A stretch of 15,687 nt of DNA from the NCBI GenBank assembly GCA_047611425.1, contig JBLFWJ010000072.1, positions 1-15,687 on the forward strand, given 5' to 3'. The DNA comes from JBLFWJ01 sp047611425 (GTDB taxonomy: Bacteria; Bacteroidota; Bacteroidia; UBA10329). This document shows, in pieces, positions 6,228 through 12,329 of the stretch; positions within the stretch are counted from its first letter, which is position 1, and every line of letters begins with the position of its first letter. Made by a program: the position numbers and the translations under genes. The notes beneath the pieces were generated by a model that saw only the letters and a program-made list of their open reading frames with translations, did not search any database and was not told the origin of the DNA.

Positions 6228-7987
6228 CAATCGTCTATCTGAATCAGTCTTCTCTGAGTTTTAATGTTAAAGCTTCGCTTCGACAATTCCTCATCGCTAA
6301 AGTCGGTTGGCAATTGATCTTTCAACTGTTTTCGCTCACCAAACGGTTTGGTCATTTCTATGGCCAATTGCTTGAATTTGGTTTGAAACGCACCCAGCGT
6401 GTGCTCACCAAAAACGGTGTGCCCGCCTTCGTAGCACTGGGCTTGATATTCTTGATATGTGGTGATATAACCACAATATGCGTTGCAATAACTGGTGATT
6501 AAAACATGGTCAACTCCTCTCGCGCCCAGCACATCGGCCACTGTTTTTTGTAATCGCTTACCTGCGATAGTCGTGATTTCTCCCGGGATTCCAACCAACG
6601 CAATATTTCCAATCACTGCAATATGAAGCGGCAGAATTTGTGGAGTCCACGGCTTGTTGCCAAGGCTGCCATTTGCATGAAACTTCTTAAAGGCATGAAT
6701 GGCTGGGTCGGCCCAATTCGGAATGACTAGATTTTTGATGTCTTTGGTACCGAGAATTTTGCATTCTCCAGCCTCAATTAAAATGTCCTTGTTTCCTTGA
6801 ATTCTGTACTTATCGAGAATCGGCTTGGCAATTTCTGGCTTGCTCAATTTGGCTTTTGCCATCTCGGCCGTTTTGATCCCACGGGTGAGTGTGGTTGCTA
6901 ATGCCCCTACAACCGGATCCATTCCTGGCCCTTCCTTCGTTCCTGAAAAGAACGCTACGCCATGACATGCTGGACCGGTTCTGGCTTCTTTGTCATCCCA
7001 AGCAAACTCGGGATCAAGAATTACATTTCTGAAATCAACAAACGCCAAACCATAGTCGATAAAGGATGGAATCTCCTTTTGCGTAGCGGCATTGTCGGTG
7101 GCATCCTGAGCAACATCAAACTGAATCCGACCATTGAATTTTGCGCTCTCAAAGTCATCCTCAAACTTGCCTCGTGTCCACTTTTTCTTTCGGTCTACAA
7201 TCCAGTTTGGAGTAATATCTCCAGCCGGTCCTTGAGCAAATGCAGCTAGGAAATCTGGATGGCCTTTCTTCATCATGGATTCCTCCATGTACCGAGCGGC
7301 ATATCCTTTATTGTCAGAACAGATTCGGGTATTGTCGTTGCTGATATTGGTTGTGTGTACCCCAAACCAATTCACCGATCCAATTGGATCACCGTTCTCC
7401 GATTCGAAGTATAACATGATCATATTCCGATCAACAGCAGCATAACTTTCTTCCTCGGCAATAGCTGTTTTTACTTCTGGGTTTCGGTTGTATGCTTTGA
7501 TGGATCGGTTAAACGCCACCTCTTTGTCAATAGCAAATTCTGAGCGTCCAATTCTGATCGATCCGTTCTGTTTGTTTGCATCTGCCCGAACTATCGAATC
7601 AACAATTCCATCAACGATGTATTGGTAAACCTCAGGTACAAAACCCGGTGTTGACATATTGTACAGACCATAATGGGAGTATCCGCCAGGTGCGCTATGC
7701 GTGTGTTGTGCGGATAGGAAAACATTGTCCTCGGTAAATCCCAACTCTGGGAATTTACGTTCCAACCTTTTCATCACTCCTCGCTTTATAGCTATGGTGA
7801 CAAACGCCATTTCGGCATTAACAAAAACGACCTTGCGACCTGTCTGGTCATCTTCCAGTACGTATGCACGTGAGTACAAATCCGTTTCTACACCTTTTAC
7901 GATATTGAAATACATGCCATATCCTAGCATGCCTACACCTAACTTAAAGGCTGTTATATCGGCTTTTGCGGCTCCGATTTTATACAT
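6227..7987 (-). CDS. Neutral/alkaline ceramidase-family amidohydrolase, Ser-to-Thr variant, no signal peptide
   Basis: 586 residues, colinear with the catalytic domain of neutral ceramidases (Pfam PF04734), which hydrolyse the N-acyl bond of ceramides. Zinc-ligand positions known from Pseudomonas and human enzymes are all present by motif: HTHSAPGG (His97), NWFGVHTTNISND (His211), GIPGEITTIAG (Glu470) and GYITTYQEYQAQ (Tyr507). The nucleophile motif, normally GD(V/I)SPN, reads AGDITPN, so Thr259 replaces the catalytic Ser. The protein begins directly with MYKIGAAKADITAF and has no signal peptide, whereas characterised ceramidases are secreted or membrane-attached. It stops soon after the catalytic domain, so the Ig-like C-terminal domain that brings typical members to about 650-780 residues is missing. 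The TGA overlaps the ATG of the downstream PLP enzyme. Substrate may be a ceramide-like lipid, an N-acyl amino acid, or something else. Family assignment is strong. Confidence 0.92.
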   Translation of the reverse strand: MYKIGAAKADITAFKLGVGMLGYGMYFNIVKGVETDLYSRAYVLEDDQTGRKVVFVNAEMAFVTIAIKRGVMKRLERKFPELGFTEDNVFLSAQHTHSAPGGYSHYGLYNMSTPGFVPEVYQYIVDGIVDSIVRADANKQNGSIRIGRSEFAIDKEVAFNRSIKAYNRNPEVKTAIAEEESYAAVDRNMIMLYFESENGDPIGSVNWFGVHTTNISNDNTRICSDNKGYAARYMEESMMKKGHPDFLAAFAQGPAGDITPNWIVDRKKKWTRGKFEDDFESAKFNGRIQFDVAQDATDNAATQKEIPSFIDYGLAFVDFRNVILDPEFAWDDKEARTGPACHGVAFFSGTKEGPGMDPVVGALATTLTRGIKTAEMAKAKLSKPEIAKPILDKYRIQGNKDILIEAGECKILGTKDIKNLVIPNWADPAIHAFKKFHANGSLGNKPWTPQILPLHIAVIGNIALVGIPGEITTIAGKRLQKTVADVLGARGVDHVLITSYCNAYCGYITTYQEYQAQCYEGGHTVFGEHTLGAFQTKFKQLAIEMTKPFGERKQLKDQLPTDFSDEELSKRSFNIKTQRRLIQIDD

Positions 7988-8010
7988 CTGCGGTTACTTT
8001 GGGGTTGGAG

Positions 8011-8025
8011 CGCTGAAAGTCAGCG
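8011..8025. repeat. Inverted repeat CGCTGA-AAG-TCAGCG upstream of the ceramidase-like operon
   Basis: Perfect 6-base arms with a 3-base spacer, 23 bases before the ATG at 7987 and inside the divergent spacer (7988-8104) with the gene at 8105. It may be an operator or a 5'-leader hairpin of the operon. No regulator gene lies adjacent. Confidence 0.35.
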
Positions 8026-8030
8026 GACGT

Positions 8031-8038
8031 TAAATATA
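8031..8038 (-). promoter_or_regulatory. Possible -7 element for the ceramidase-like/PLP-enzyme operon
   Basis: Reads TATATTTA on the minus strand, one mismatch from TAnnTTTG. It lies 43 bases before the ATG, and the inverted repeat at 8011-8025 would fall near the transcription start, where a repressor could act. No matching TTG is seen at the -33 distance, so this is tentative. Confidence 0.25.
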
Positions 8039-8092
8039 GTAGATCATTTAAAGCAATGCGTGCATTCTAATGCCCTGCGACATACGTTATGA

Positions 8093-8100
8093 TAATTTAG
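8093..8100 (+). promoter_or_regulatory. Possible -7 element four bases before the start of the 8105 gene
   Basis: TAATTTAG, one mismatch from TAnnTTTG, followed by CAGA and then ATG. If real, transcription would start at or next to the ATG (leaderless mRNA). Similar motifs at the same distance precede three other genes here (11494, 12281, 15522). Weak alone. Confidence 0.25.
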
Positions 8101-8104
8101 CAGA

Positions 8105-8695
8105 ATGAACCTGAACGACCACTTAATCATCTTCATCAAAAATCCTGAATTAGGTAAAGTGAAAACGCGGCTTGCCTCTGGTATTGGGGATGAGAAAGCC
8201 TTGGAGGTTTATAATCAGCTACTAAAGATTACGCATGACCAAACCCAACCCGTGAGCTGTATCAAACATGTTTGTTATTCGGATCATGTCGATGACTCGG
8301 ATAATTGGGATAAAACAGATTACCACAAACATGTTCAAAGCAACGGTGGTTTAGGCGAACGAATGCTCGGTGCGTTTCAAGGTGTGTTCGATAGAGGTGC
8401 TGAAAAGATGGTGATCATCGGGTCTGACTGTCCTGAAATCACCACCGACATCCTAAACGAAGCGTTTTTAATGCTTGATAAATATGACGTAGTAATTGGC
8501 CCAGCCAAGGATGGCGGCTACTACCTCCTTGGTATGAAATGCCCGTTGCCAATGCTTTTTAAGAACAAAGAATGGAGCACAGACTCTGTGTTTGCCGATA
8601 CGATTTTAGACCTAATCGACATGGGCCTTAGCCATTATCGCCTTAAGGAGTTGAGTGATCTTGATACGATTTACGACCTGCCTTTACTGGAATAG
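8105..8695 (+). CDS. DUF2064 / TIGR04282-family GT-A-fold glycosyltransferase-like protein
   Basis: 196 residues, about the usual length of the family. It has a nucleotidyltransferase/GT-A-like fold related to CofC and MobA. Motifs in order: IFIKNPELGKVKTRLASGIG at residues 9-28, the N-terminal nucleotide-binding signature with the Lys-x-Lys-Thr-Arg core; GGLGERM at 81-87; IIGSDCPEIT at 104-113, with Asp108 as likely metal ligand; GPAKDGGYYLLGMK at 132-145; WSTDSVFADT at 157-166; and the C-terminal LSDLDTIYDLP. No signal peptide or membrane segment, so cytoplasmic. The physiological substrate of this family is not established; database names such as glycosyltransferase rest on fold. Stands alone, divergent from the ceramidase-like operon and convergent with the 8898-9425 gene. 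Ends in TAG. Confidence 0.9.
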   Translation: MNLNDHLIIFIKNPELGKVKTRLASGIGDEKALEVYNQLLKITHDQTQPVSCIKHVCYSDHVDDSDNWDKTDYHKHVQSNGGLGERMLGAFQGVFDRGAEKMVIIGSDCPEITTDILNEAFLMLDKYDVVIGPAKDGGYYLLGMKCPLPMLFKNKEWSTDSVFADTILDLIDMGLSHYRLKELSDLDTIYDLPLLE

Positions 8696-8794
8696 AAAAA
8701 GTGACTATGATTGCGGACTCTAAATAACGGCTTGTTACGTCCATCAATGAGAAAAGGTCTCACTTGAGCTTGGGGCATTGCAGCCTTCTAAACA

Positions 8795-8826
8795 AAGAAC
8801 CCAATCCGATATCGGATTGGGTTCTT
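8795..8826. terminator. Perfect 16-base-arm palindrome, probable bidirectional terminator
   Basis: AAGAACCCAATCCGAT followed at once by its exact reverse complement, centred at 8810/8811. It lies between the convergent genes ending at 8695 and 8898. T-rich flanks are modest (TTCTT on the plus side, TTCTTTGTTT on the minus side), so termination may be less efficient than at 5002-5039. The 8696-8794 spacer shows no gene; only a small TGAGA/TCTCA hairpin at 8748-8762 was noticed. Confidence 0.7.
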
Positions 8827-8897
8827 ATAAAAATCAACTGATAAGCAATCCCTTCATTTTAGGAAAGCTCAGACGTACAATTATTACTTTCTGTCAT

Positions 8898-9425
8898 CTA
8901 GAAAGCGTATCCAGCTCCTACGCTTATATCAATATTAGCCCCTGGGTTTCCACCAGCACCTTCTCCAATTCCAGCTACATAACCAAAGCCAATACCAAGG
9001 TCAGCACCAGCAGCAAGTCTATCATCTAGAAAAAACATTTGATATCCAACGTTCGCTCCTAATCCGGTTATCACAGCTAATGAACCAAAAGCCACTGGTA
9101 CATACGCTCCAAGATTCAAACCGTGTGGAGCATCATCCAATAAATAATATTTAAAGGCTGCCTTTATATACCCCATAGACCCTTGTCCTAGCTGCGTTCC
9201 AAGCAATCCACCAAGGTCGAACTGCCCACTGGTTTTTGCTCCAAACACTCTTTCATAACCAACTGCTATTTTATAGAATCCACTAGTAAGCGATTCACCC
9301 CCAGCATGTTGGGTTTGAACTACGCCTCCAACAGGAACAAACTTTACGATATTTTTTTGGGCACTAACTGAACTTGAAAAGGCAAGTGACAGTCCCAGGA
9401 AAACTATTGCTACTGATTTTTTCAT
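8898..9425 (-). CDS. Small exported protein, probable outer-membrane beta-barrel, function unknown
   Basis: 175 residues. The N-terminus is a clear signal peptide: MKKSVAIVFLGLSLAF, then SSSVSAQ with likely cleavage after residue 22 (V-S-A). The mature part is Gly-rich, with alternating polar and aromatic stretches (FYKIAVGYERVFG, GYIKAAFKYYLLD, ANVGYQMFF, IDISVGAGYAF) and a terminal Phe preceded by Tyr-Ala. That pattern is typical of small Bacteroidota outer-membrane barrels, where a final aromatic residue aids Bam-mediated insertion. No enzyme motif, lipobox or T9SS domain is present. I do not recognise a specific family. Downstream of the ABC-F gene on the same strand, but separated by 123 bases with its own candidate promoter, so probably a separate unit. 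Confidence 0.8.
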   Translation of the reverse strand: MKKSVAIVFLGLSLAFSSSVSAQKNIVKFVPVGGVVQTQHAGGESLTSGFYKIAVGYERVFGAKTSGQFDLGGLLGTQLGQGSMGYIKAAFKYYLLDDAPHGLNLGAYVPVAFGSLAVITGLGANVGYQMFFLDDRLAAGADLGIGFGYVAGIGEGAGGNPGANIDISVGAGYAF

Positions 9426-9454
9426 GATTTTTTTTGATTCTATGATTTTTTTTT

Positions 9455-9487
9455 ACAACATCCAACATGGTTACATGTTAGTGTTGT
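9455..9487. repeat. Hairpin in the 5' leader of the small exported protein gene
   Basis: Inner arms AACATG (9464-9469) and CATGTT (9474-9479) around GTTA, then outer arms ACAAC (9455-9459) and GTTGT (9483-9487) across a small internal loop. On the minus strand it is followed by an A-tract, not T, so it is not a terminator for the ABC-F gene. It could stabilise or regulate the long A-rich leader of the 9425 start. Confidence 0.35.
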
Positions 9488-9529
9488 TACTATTTGCTGA
9501 TTTTCAGCTTATTCTGTTTAGATTGATAA

Positions 9530-9537
9530 CAAACTTA
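9530..9537 (-). promoter_or_regulatory. Perfect TAnnTTTG -7 element for the 8898-9425 gene
   Basis: Reads TAAGTTTG on the minus strand, an exact match to the Bacteroidota -7 consensus, just after the ABC-F stop codon. It implies a leader of about 100 bases containing the 9455-9487 hairpin. No TTG is seen at the preferred -33 distance, so support is partial. Confidence 0.4.
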
Positions 9538-9548
9538 TGGAGAAATCC

Positions 9549-11489
9549 TTAGGCTTGAGCCTCCATCCCCTCAAGTTTTTCACAAGCCGTTTCCCATTCC
9601 AACATTGCAGTTTCCAGCTCTGTTTGCAGTGACTTATACCTTTCTAGCCATTTTTGGTCATTCATTTTTTCCTGACACTTTACCGGATCCAGCATAATCT
9701 CATCGCATTCCGCTATTTCCTTTTCCAGCTCGGACACCTTGTCCTCTTTGCGTTTAACTGACGATTTGTGCTTGCGCAATTCCTTCTCCTTTGCTTTCCG
9801 CTCTTTGTAGTCGTTGGGAGATTTGTCATCCGTCTTAGCTGGCTTTTTCTCCTTTTTTGCTGAGATGGATTCTGCCATAGAATCCAGTCCTGAAGCTTTT
9901 AGAAAAGCATGTATGTCACCAATGTGCTCTTTGATTCCTCCACCGGTAAATTCAATTACTTTATCGGTCAACCCCTCTAGGAAACTACGGTCGTGAGACA
10001 CAATAATCAGTGCGCCATCATACTTCAGTAAGGCATCCTTTAGAATGTCCTTTGATCGCATATCGAGGTGATTGGTCGGCTCATCAAGAATGAGCAGGTT
10101 CACCGGCTCCAACATTAATTTGGCAAGTGCCAGTCTGGCTCGCTCACCACCCGAAAGTACTTTTACTTTTTTGTCTACATCCCCACCGCTAAACAGAAAT
10201 GCACCCAGCACGTCTCGGACTTTCGTTCGCATGTCGCCTTTGGCTACATCGTCAATTGTCTGAAAAACTGTAATCTCTCCGTTCAGCGTTTCAGCCTGAT
10301 CCTGGGCATAATAACCAAGGGCAACGTTGTGACCAAGCTTGAGTTCTCCATCATGTTTCAGATCACCAACAACAATCTTCGAGAACGTAGTTTTTCCTTC
10401 TCCGTTTTTTCCAACCAGGGCGATTCGCTCACCTCTTGCCACAAGCAAATCGATGTCTGAAAAAACATTCAGATCACCGTAATTCTTCCCAACGCCTTCT
10501 GATTCGATTACAACTTTTCCGGCCCTTGGCGCAGGTGGAAAGCGAAACCTCATCGAAGAATTGTCTTCCTGATCAACCTCAATCCGCTCAAGCCTTTCTA
10601 GGGCTTTCACTCTACTTTGAACTTGGTTCGCTTTTGTAGCCTTAGCTCGGAAACGATCAATGAATCGTTCGGTCTCTTCAATAAACTTTCGTTGATTCTC
10701 GTAGGCTGCGAGTTGCTGCTCTTTACGCTCAGCCCGTTGCAATATGTAGTTGGAGTAATTCGTTTTGTAATCGTAGATCTTGCCTAGACTAATCTCGATT
10801 GTTCTCAACGTCACGTTATCCAGAAATGCCCGGTCGTGAGAAACCAGAATTACTGATCCATGGTGCTCGCTTAAAAACGTCTCCAACCATTGAATGGAAA
10901 CAATATCCAAGTGATTGGTTGGCTCATCGAGTAAAAGTAGGTCTGGTCGTTGAACAAGAATCTTTGCCAACTCGACACGCATTTGCCAACCTCCGCTGAA
11001 TTCGGACACGGGTCGTTTCAGGTCACTCTGCTTAAACCCTAGCCCAAAAAGCACCTTCTCAACATCGGCATCGGCCTGATGTCCACCAAGCAAATTAAAC
11101 CGCTCGGTTACATCATTCATGTCCTCAATCAACTTCAAATAGGACTCCGTTTCGTAATCCGTTCGCTCGGTCAGTTGAACTCCGTGATCTTCCATTTTGG
11201 CTTGGAGGGAAGTCAACTCCTCCAACGCCCCGTAGGTCTCATCAAACACGGTTTTGCTACTTGGTGTAACGAGGTCCTGCGAAAGATAACCCAGACTGTA
11301 GCCAGTCGGCTTGCTCACGTTGCCTTTTGTTGGCTCCATCATTCCAGTAAGAACCCGGAGCATGGTCGATTTTCCAGCTCCGTTCTTACCAACAAGACCG
11401 ATTCTGTCCCTTTGATTTACCTGAAAACTGATGTTTTTAAACAGGGCAGAACCAGAAAATTCAATCGTAAGATTATTCAATGCAATCAT
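9549..11489 (-). CDS. ABC-F family ATPase (YheS/Uup-like, translation-associated)
   Basis: 646 residues with two ABC cassettes and no membrane segments, so a soluble ribosome-associated ABC-F protein, not a transporter. Cassette 1: Walker A GKNGAGKST at 34-42, signature FSGGWQMR at 164-171, Walker B LLLLDEPTNHLD at 184-195, switch His218. The linker (P-site tRNA interaction region), about 240-325, is helical and charged (RKFIEETERFIDRFRAKATK). Cassette 2: GKNGEGKTT at 360-368, LSGGERARLALAK at 445-457, LILDEPTNHLD at 466-476, His499. The C-terminal tail, about 540-646, is Lys/Glu-rich coiled coil, as in YheS and Uup. Known role of the family: binds the ribosomal E site and influences tRNA and peptidyl-transferase state; some members resist antibiotics, but this architecture is the housekeeping type. 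Start MIALNNLTIEF matches the family N-terminus. Confidence 0.95.
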   Translation of the reverse strand: MIALNNLTIEFSGSALFKNISFQVNQRDRIGLVGKNGAGKSTMLRVLTGMMEPTKGNVSKPTGYSLGYLSQDLVTPSSKTVFDETYGALEELTSLQAKMEDHGVQLTERTDYETESYLKLIEDMNDVTERFNLLGGHQADADVEKVLFGLGFKQSDLKRPVSEFSGGWQMRVELAKILVQRPDLLLLDEPTNHLDIVSIQWLETFLSEHHGSVILVSHDRAFLDNVTLRTIEISLGKIYDYKTNYSNYILQRAERKEQQLAAYENQRKFIEETERFIDRFRAKATKANQVQSRVKALERLERIEVDQEDNSSMRFRFPPAPRAGKVVIESEGVGKNYGDLNVFSDIDLLVARGERIALVGKNGEGKTTFSKIVVGDLKHDGELKLGHNVALGYYAQDQAETLNGEITVFQTIDDVAKGDMRTKVRDVLGAFLFSGGDVDKKVKVLSGGERARLALAKLMLEPVNLLILDEPTNHLDMRSKDILKDALLKYDGALIIVSHDRSFLEGLTDKVIEFTGGGIKEHIGDIHAFLKASGLDSMAESISAKKEKKPAKTDDKSPNDYKERKAKEKELRKHKSSVKRKEDKVSELEKEIAECDEIMLDPVKCQEKMNDQKWLERYKSLQTELETAMLEWETACEKLEGMEAQA

Positions 11490-11493
11490 GGCG

Positions 11494-11501
11494 CAAATCT
11501 A
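11494..11501 (-). promoter_or_regulatory. Perfect TAnnTTTG motif four bases before the ABC-F start
   Basis: Reads TAGATTTG on the minus strand, then CGCC, then the ATG at 11489. If it is the -7 element, transcription would begin at about the start codon. The identical octamer occurs five bases before the response regulator start. No clear -33 TTG. Confidence 0.3.
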
Positions 11502-11530
11502 CTATTCGCAGATAGGCTGTGGGTTGGCAA

Positions 11531-11545
11531 CTGAATATTATTCAG
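11531..11545. repeat. Inverted repeat CTGAATA-T-TATTCAG upstream of the ABC-F gene
   Basis: Seven-base perfect arms around one base, 42 bases before the ABC-F ATG, near where a regulator would sit relative to the TAGATTTG motif. Possible operator; no cognate regulator identified. Confidence 0.3.
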
Positions 11546-11567
11546 AACAAATAATGACGCGTAATGA

Positions 11568-11579
11568 TGGTCTAGACCA
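11568..11579. repeat. Palindrome TGGTCTAGACCA in the ABC-F upstream region
   Basis: Perfect 12-base palindrome within the 147-base spacer (11490-11636) between the response regulator and the ABC-F gene. Its half-sites equal those of the spaced repeat at 1785-1802. Function unknown. Confidence 0.25.
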
Positions 11580-11619
11580 AGGTGTTTGTGATTCAAGTTT
11601 CCTTGAGCTCTTTCTAAAT

Positions 11620-11635
11620 AAAACCGGAGGGTTTT
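11620..11635 (-). terminator. Short weak terminator-like hairpin after the response regulator
   Basis: On the minus strand AAAACC-CTCC-GGTTTT starts one base after the response regulator stop (TAA at 11639-11637) and is followed by TATTT. A second small stem with a GAAA loop (TCAAG/CTTGA, 11593-11606) follows. Together they may end or slow transcription before the ABC-F gene. Confidence 0.4.
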
Positions 11636-11636
11636 C

Positions 11637-12275
11637 TTAAACCAGTCCTTCTTTTATCGCTTTTGAGACCGCGCCAGCAGCAGATTCCACCTGCAGTTTT
11701 CTGTATATTTTACTTATGTGTGTGTTCACCGTAGGATATGAAATGAAGCACGCTTCAGCAATCATCTTATAACTGAACCCTTTAACCAAGTATTCTAGAA
11801 TTTCCGATTCCCGTTTGGTTAGGTCAAAATCCTTTTTAGCCAGCGGTTTATTCTGCTTGCTGAAGAGCTGCAAAACCTTTCGGGCGATAACTGGTGTCAT
11901 TGGGGCACCGCCTTCTAGAACTTCGTCAATAGCCTCTAAAAGTTTATGTGGTTGTTCCTGCTTTAGAATATATCCATCTGCCCCTGCGCAGATTGCAGCG
12001 AATGCCTTTTCATCATCTTCGAAAACCGTTTGCATTAGAACCTTAACGTCTGAATTGACAGTTCTGATTTTGCCAACTCCCTCTATCCCATTGACCTTGG
12101 GCATGTCAATGTCCATTAATATCAAGTCGGGTTGGCTTGCCGATACGTCTTCTAAAACATTGGAGCAGTCCTCAAACGATCCCACCCATTCATGTTCTGA
12201 AAGTGAGTCAATTAACAACTGTAAACCTTCTCTCCGTTTTGGGTTATCGTCAAATATGGCGATGCGTGCATTCAT
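11637..12275 (-). CDS. NarL/LuxR-type two-component response regulator
   Basis: 212 residues, standard length. Receiver domain about 1-125: acidic pocket Asp9/Asp10, phospho-acceptor Asp55 in LILMDIDMPKVNG, Thr83 (MQTVFED) and Lys105 (GYILKQ), all the expected conserved residues. Output domain about 150-212: LTKRESEILEYLVKGFSYKM, then ISYPTVNTHISKIYRKLQV, a classic GerE/LuxR four-helix HTH. When phosphorylated it would dimerise and bind DNA; targets are unknown. It follows the broken sensor kinase on the same strand, 54 bases after that gene's restored stop, so the two were probably a cognate pair. The regulator shows no lesion and may have its own promoter (12281-12288). It might now respond to another kinase or act unphosphorylated. 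Confidence 0.94.
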   Translation of the reverse strand: MNARIAIFDDNPKRREGLQLLIDSLSEHEWVGSFEDCSNVLEDVSASQPDLILMDIDMPKVNGIEGVGKIRTVNSDVKVLMQTVFEDDEKAFAAICAGADGYILKQEQPHKLLEAIDEVLEGGAPMTPVIARKVLQLFSKQNKPLAKKDFDLTKRESEILEYLVKGFSYKMIAEACFISYPTVNTHISKIYRKLQVESAAGAVSKAIKEGLV

Positions 12276-12280
12276 GCTAT

Positions 12281-12288
12281 CAAATCTA
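12281..12288 (-). promoter_or_regulatory. Perfect TAnnTTTG motif five bases before the response regulator start
   Basis: Reads TAGATTTG on the minus strand, then ATAGC, then the ATG at 12275. It would let the regulator be transcribed independently of the decayed kinase. Leaderless start implied. No -33 TTG at normal spacing. Confidence 0.3.
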
Positions 12289-12310
12289 AGTTGAACACTG
12301 GTTTGAGGAT

Positions 12311-12328
12311 ATCATTGATTCCAATGAT
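12311..12328. repeat. Hairpin ATCATTG-N4-CAATGAT between kinase and response regulator
   Basis: Perfect 7-base arms around ATTC (GAAT on the minus strand), one base after the kinase's restored stop codon (12332-12330). No T-tract follows on the minus strand, so it is unlikely to be an intrinsic terminator. It could be an mRNA-processing hairpin or an operator upstream of the 12281 motif. Confidence 0.4.
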
Positions 12329-12329
12329 T

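Noticed and set aside
6228..6230. TTG start for the PLP enzyme
   Set aside because: The next codon is an ATG overlapping the upstream stop as TGATG, a common coupled-start arrangement.
9455..9487. Intrinsic terminator for the ABC-F gene
   Set aside because: On the gene's strand the hairpin is followed by A residues, not T residues.
9549..11489. Antibiotic-resistance ABC-F protein
   Set aside because: The long C-terminal coiled coil and short conserved linker match YheS/Uup-type housekeeping members; nothing specific to resistance-type (ARE) proteins is seen.
11079..11534. 151-codon plus-strand frame opposite the ABC-F gene
   Set aside because: It lies almost wholly within the strongly conserved antisense ABC-F gene and its sequence has no domain character.
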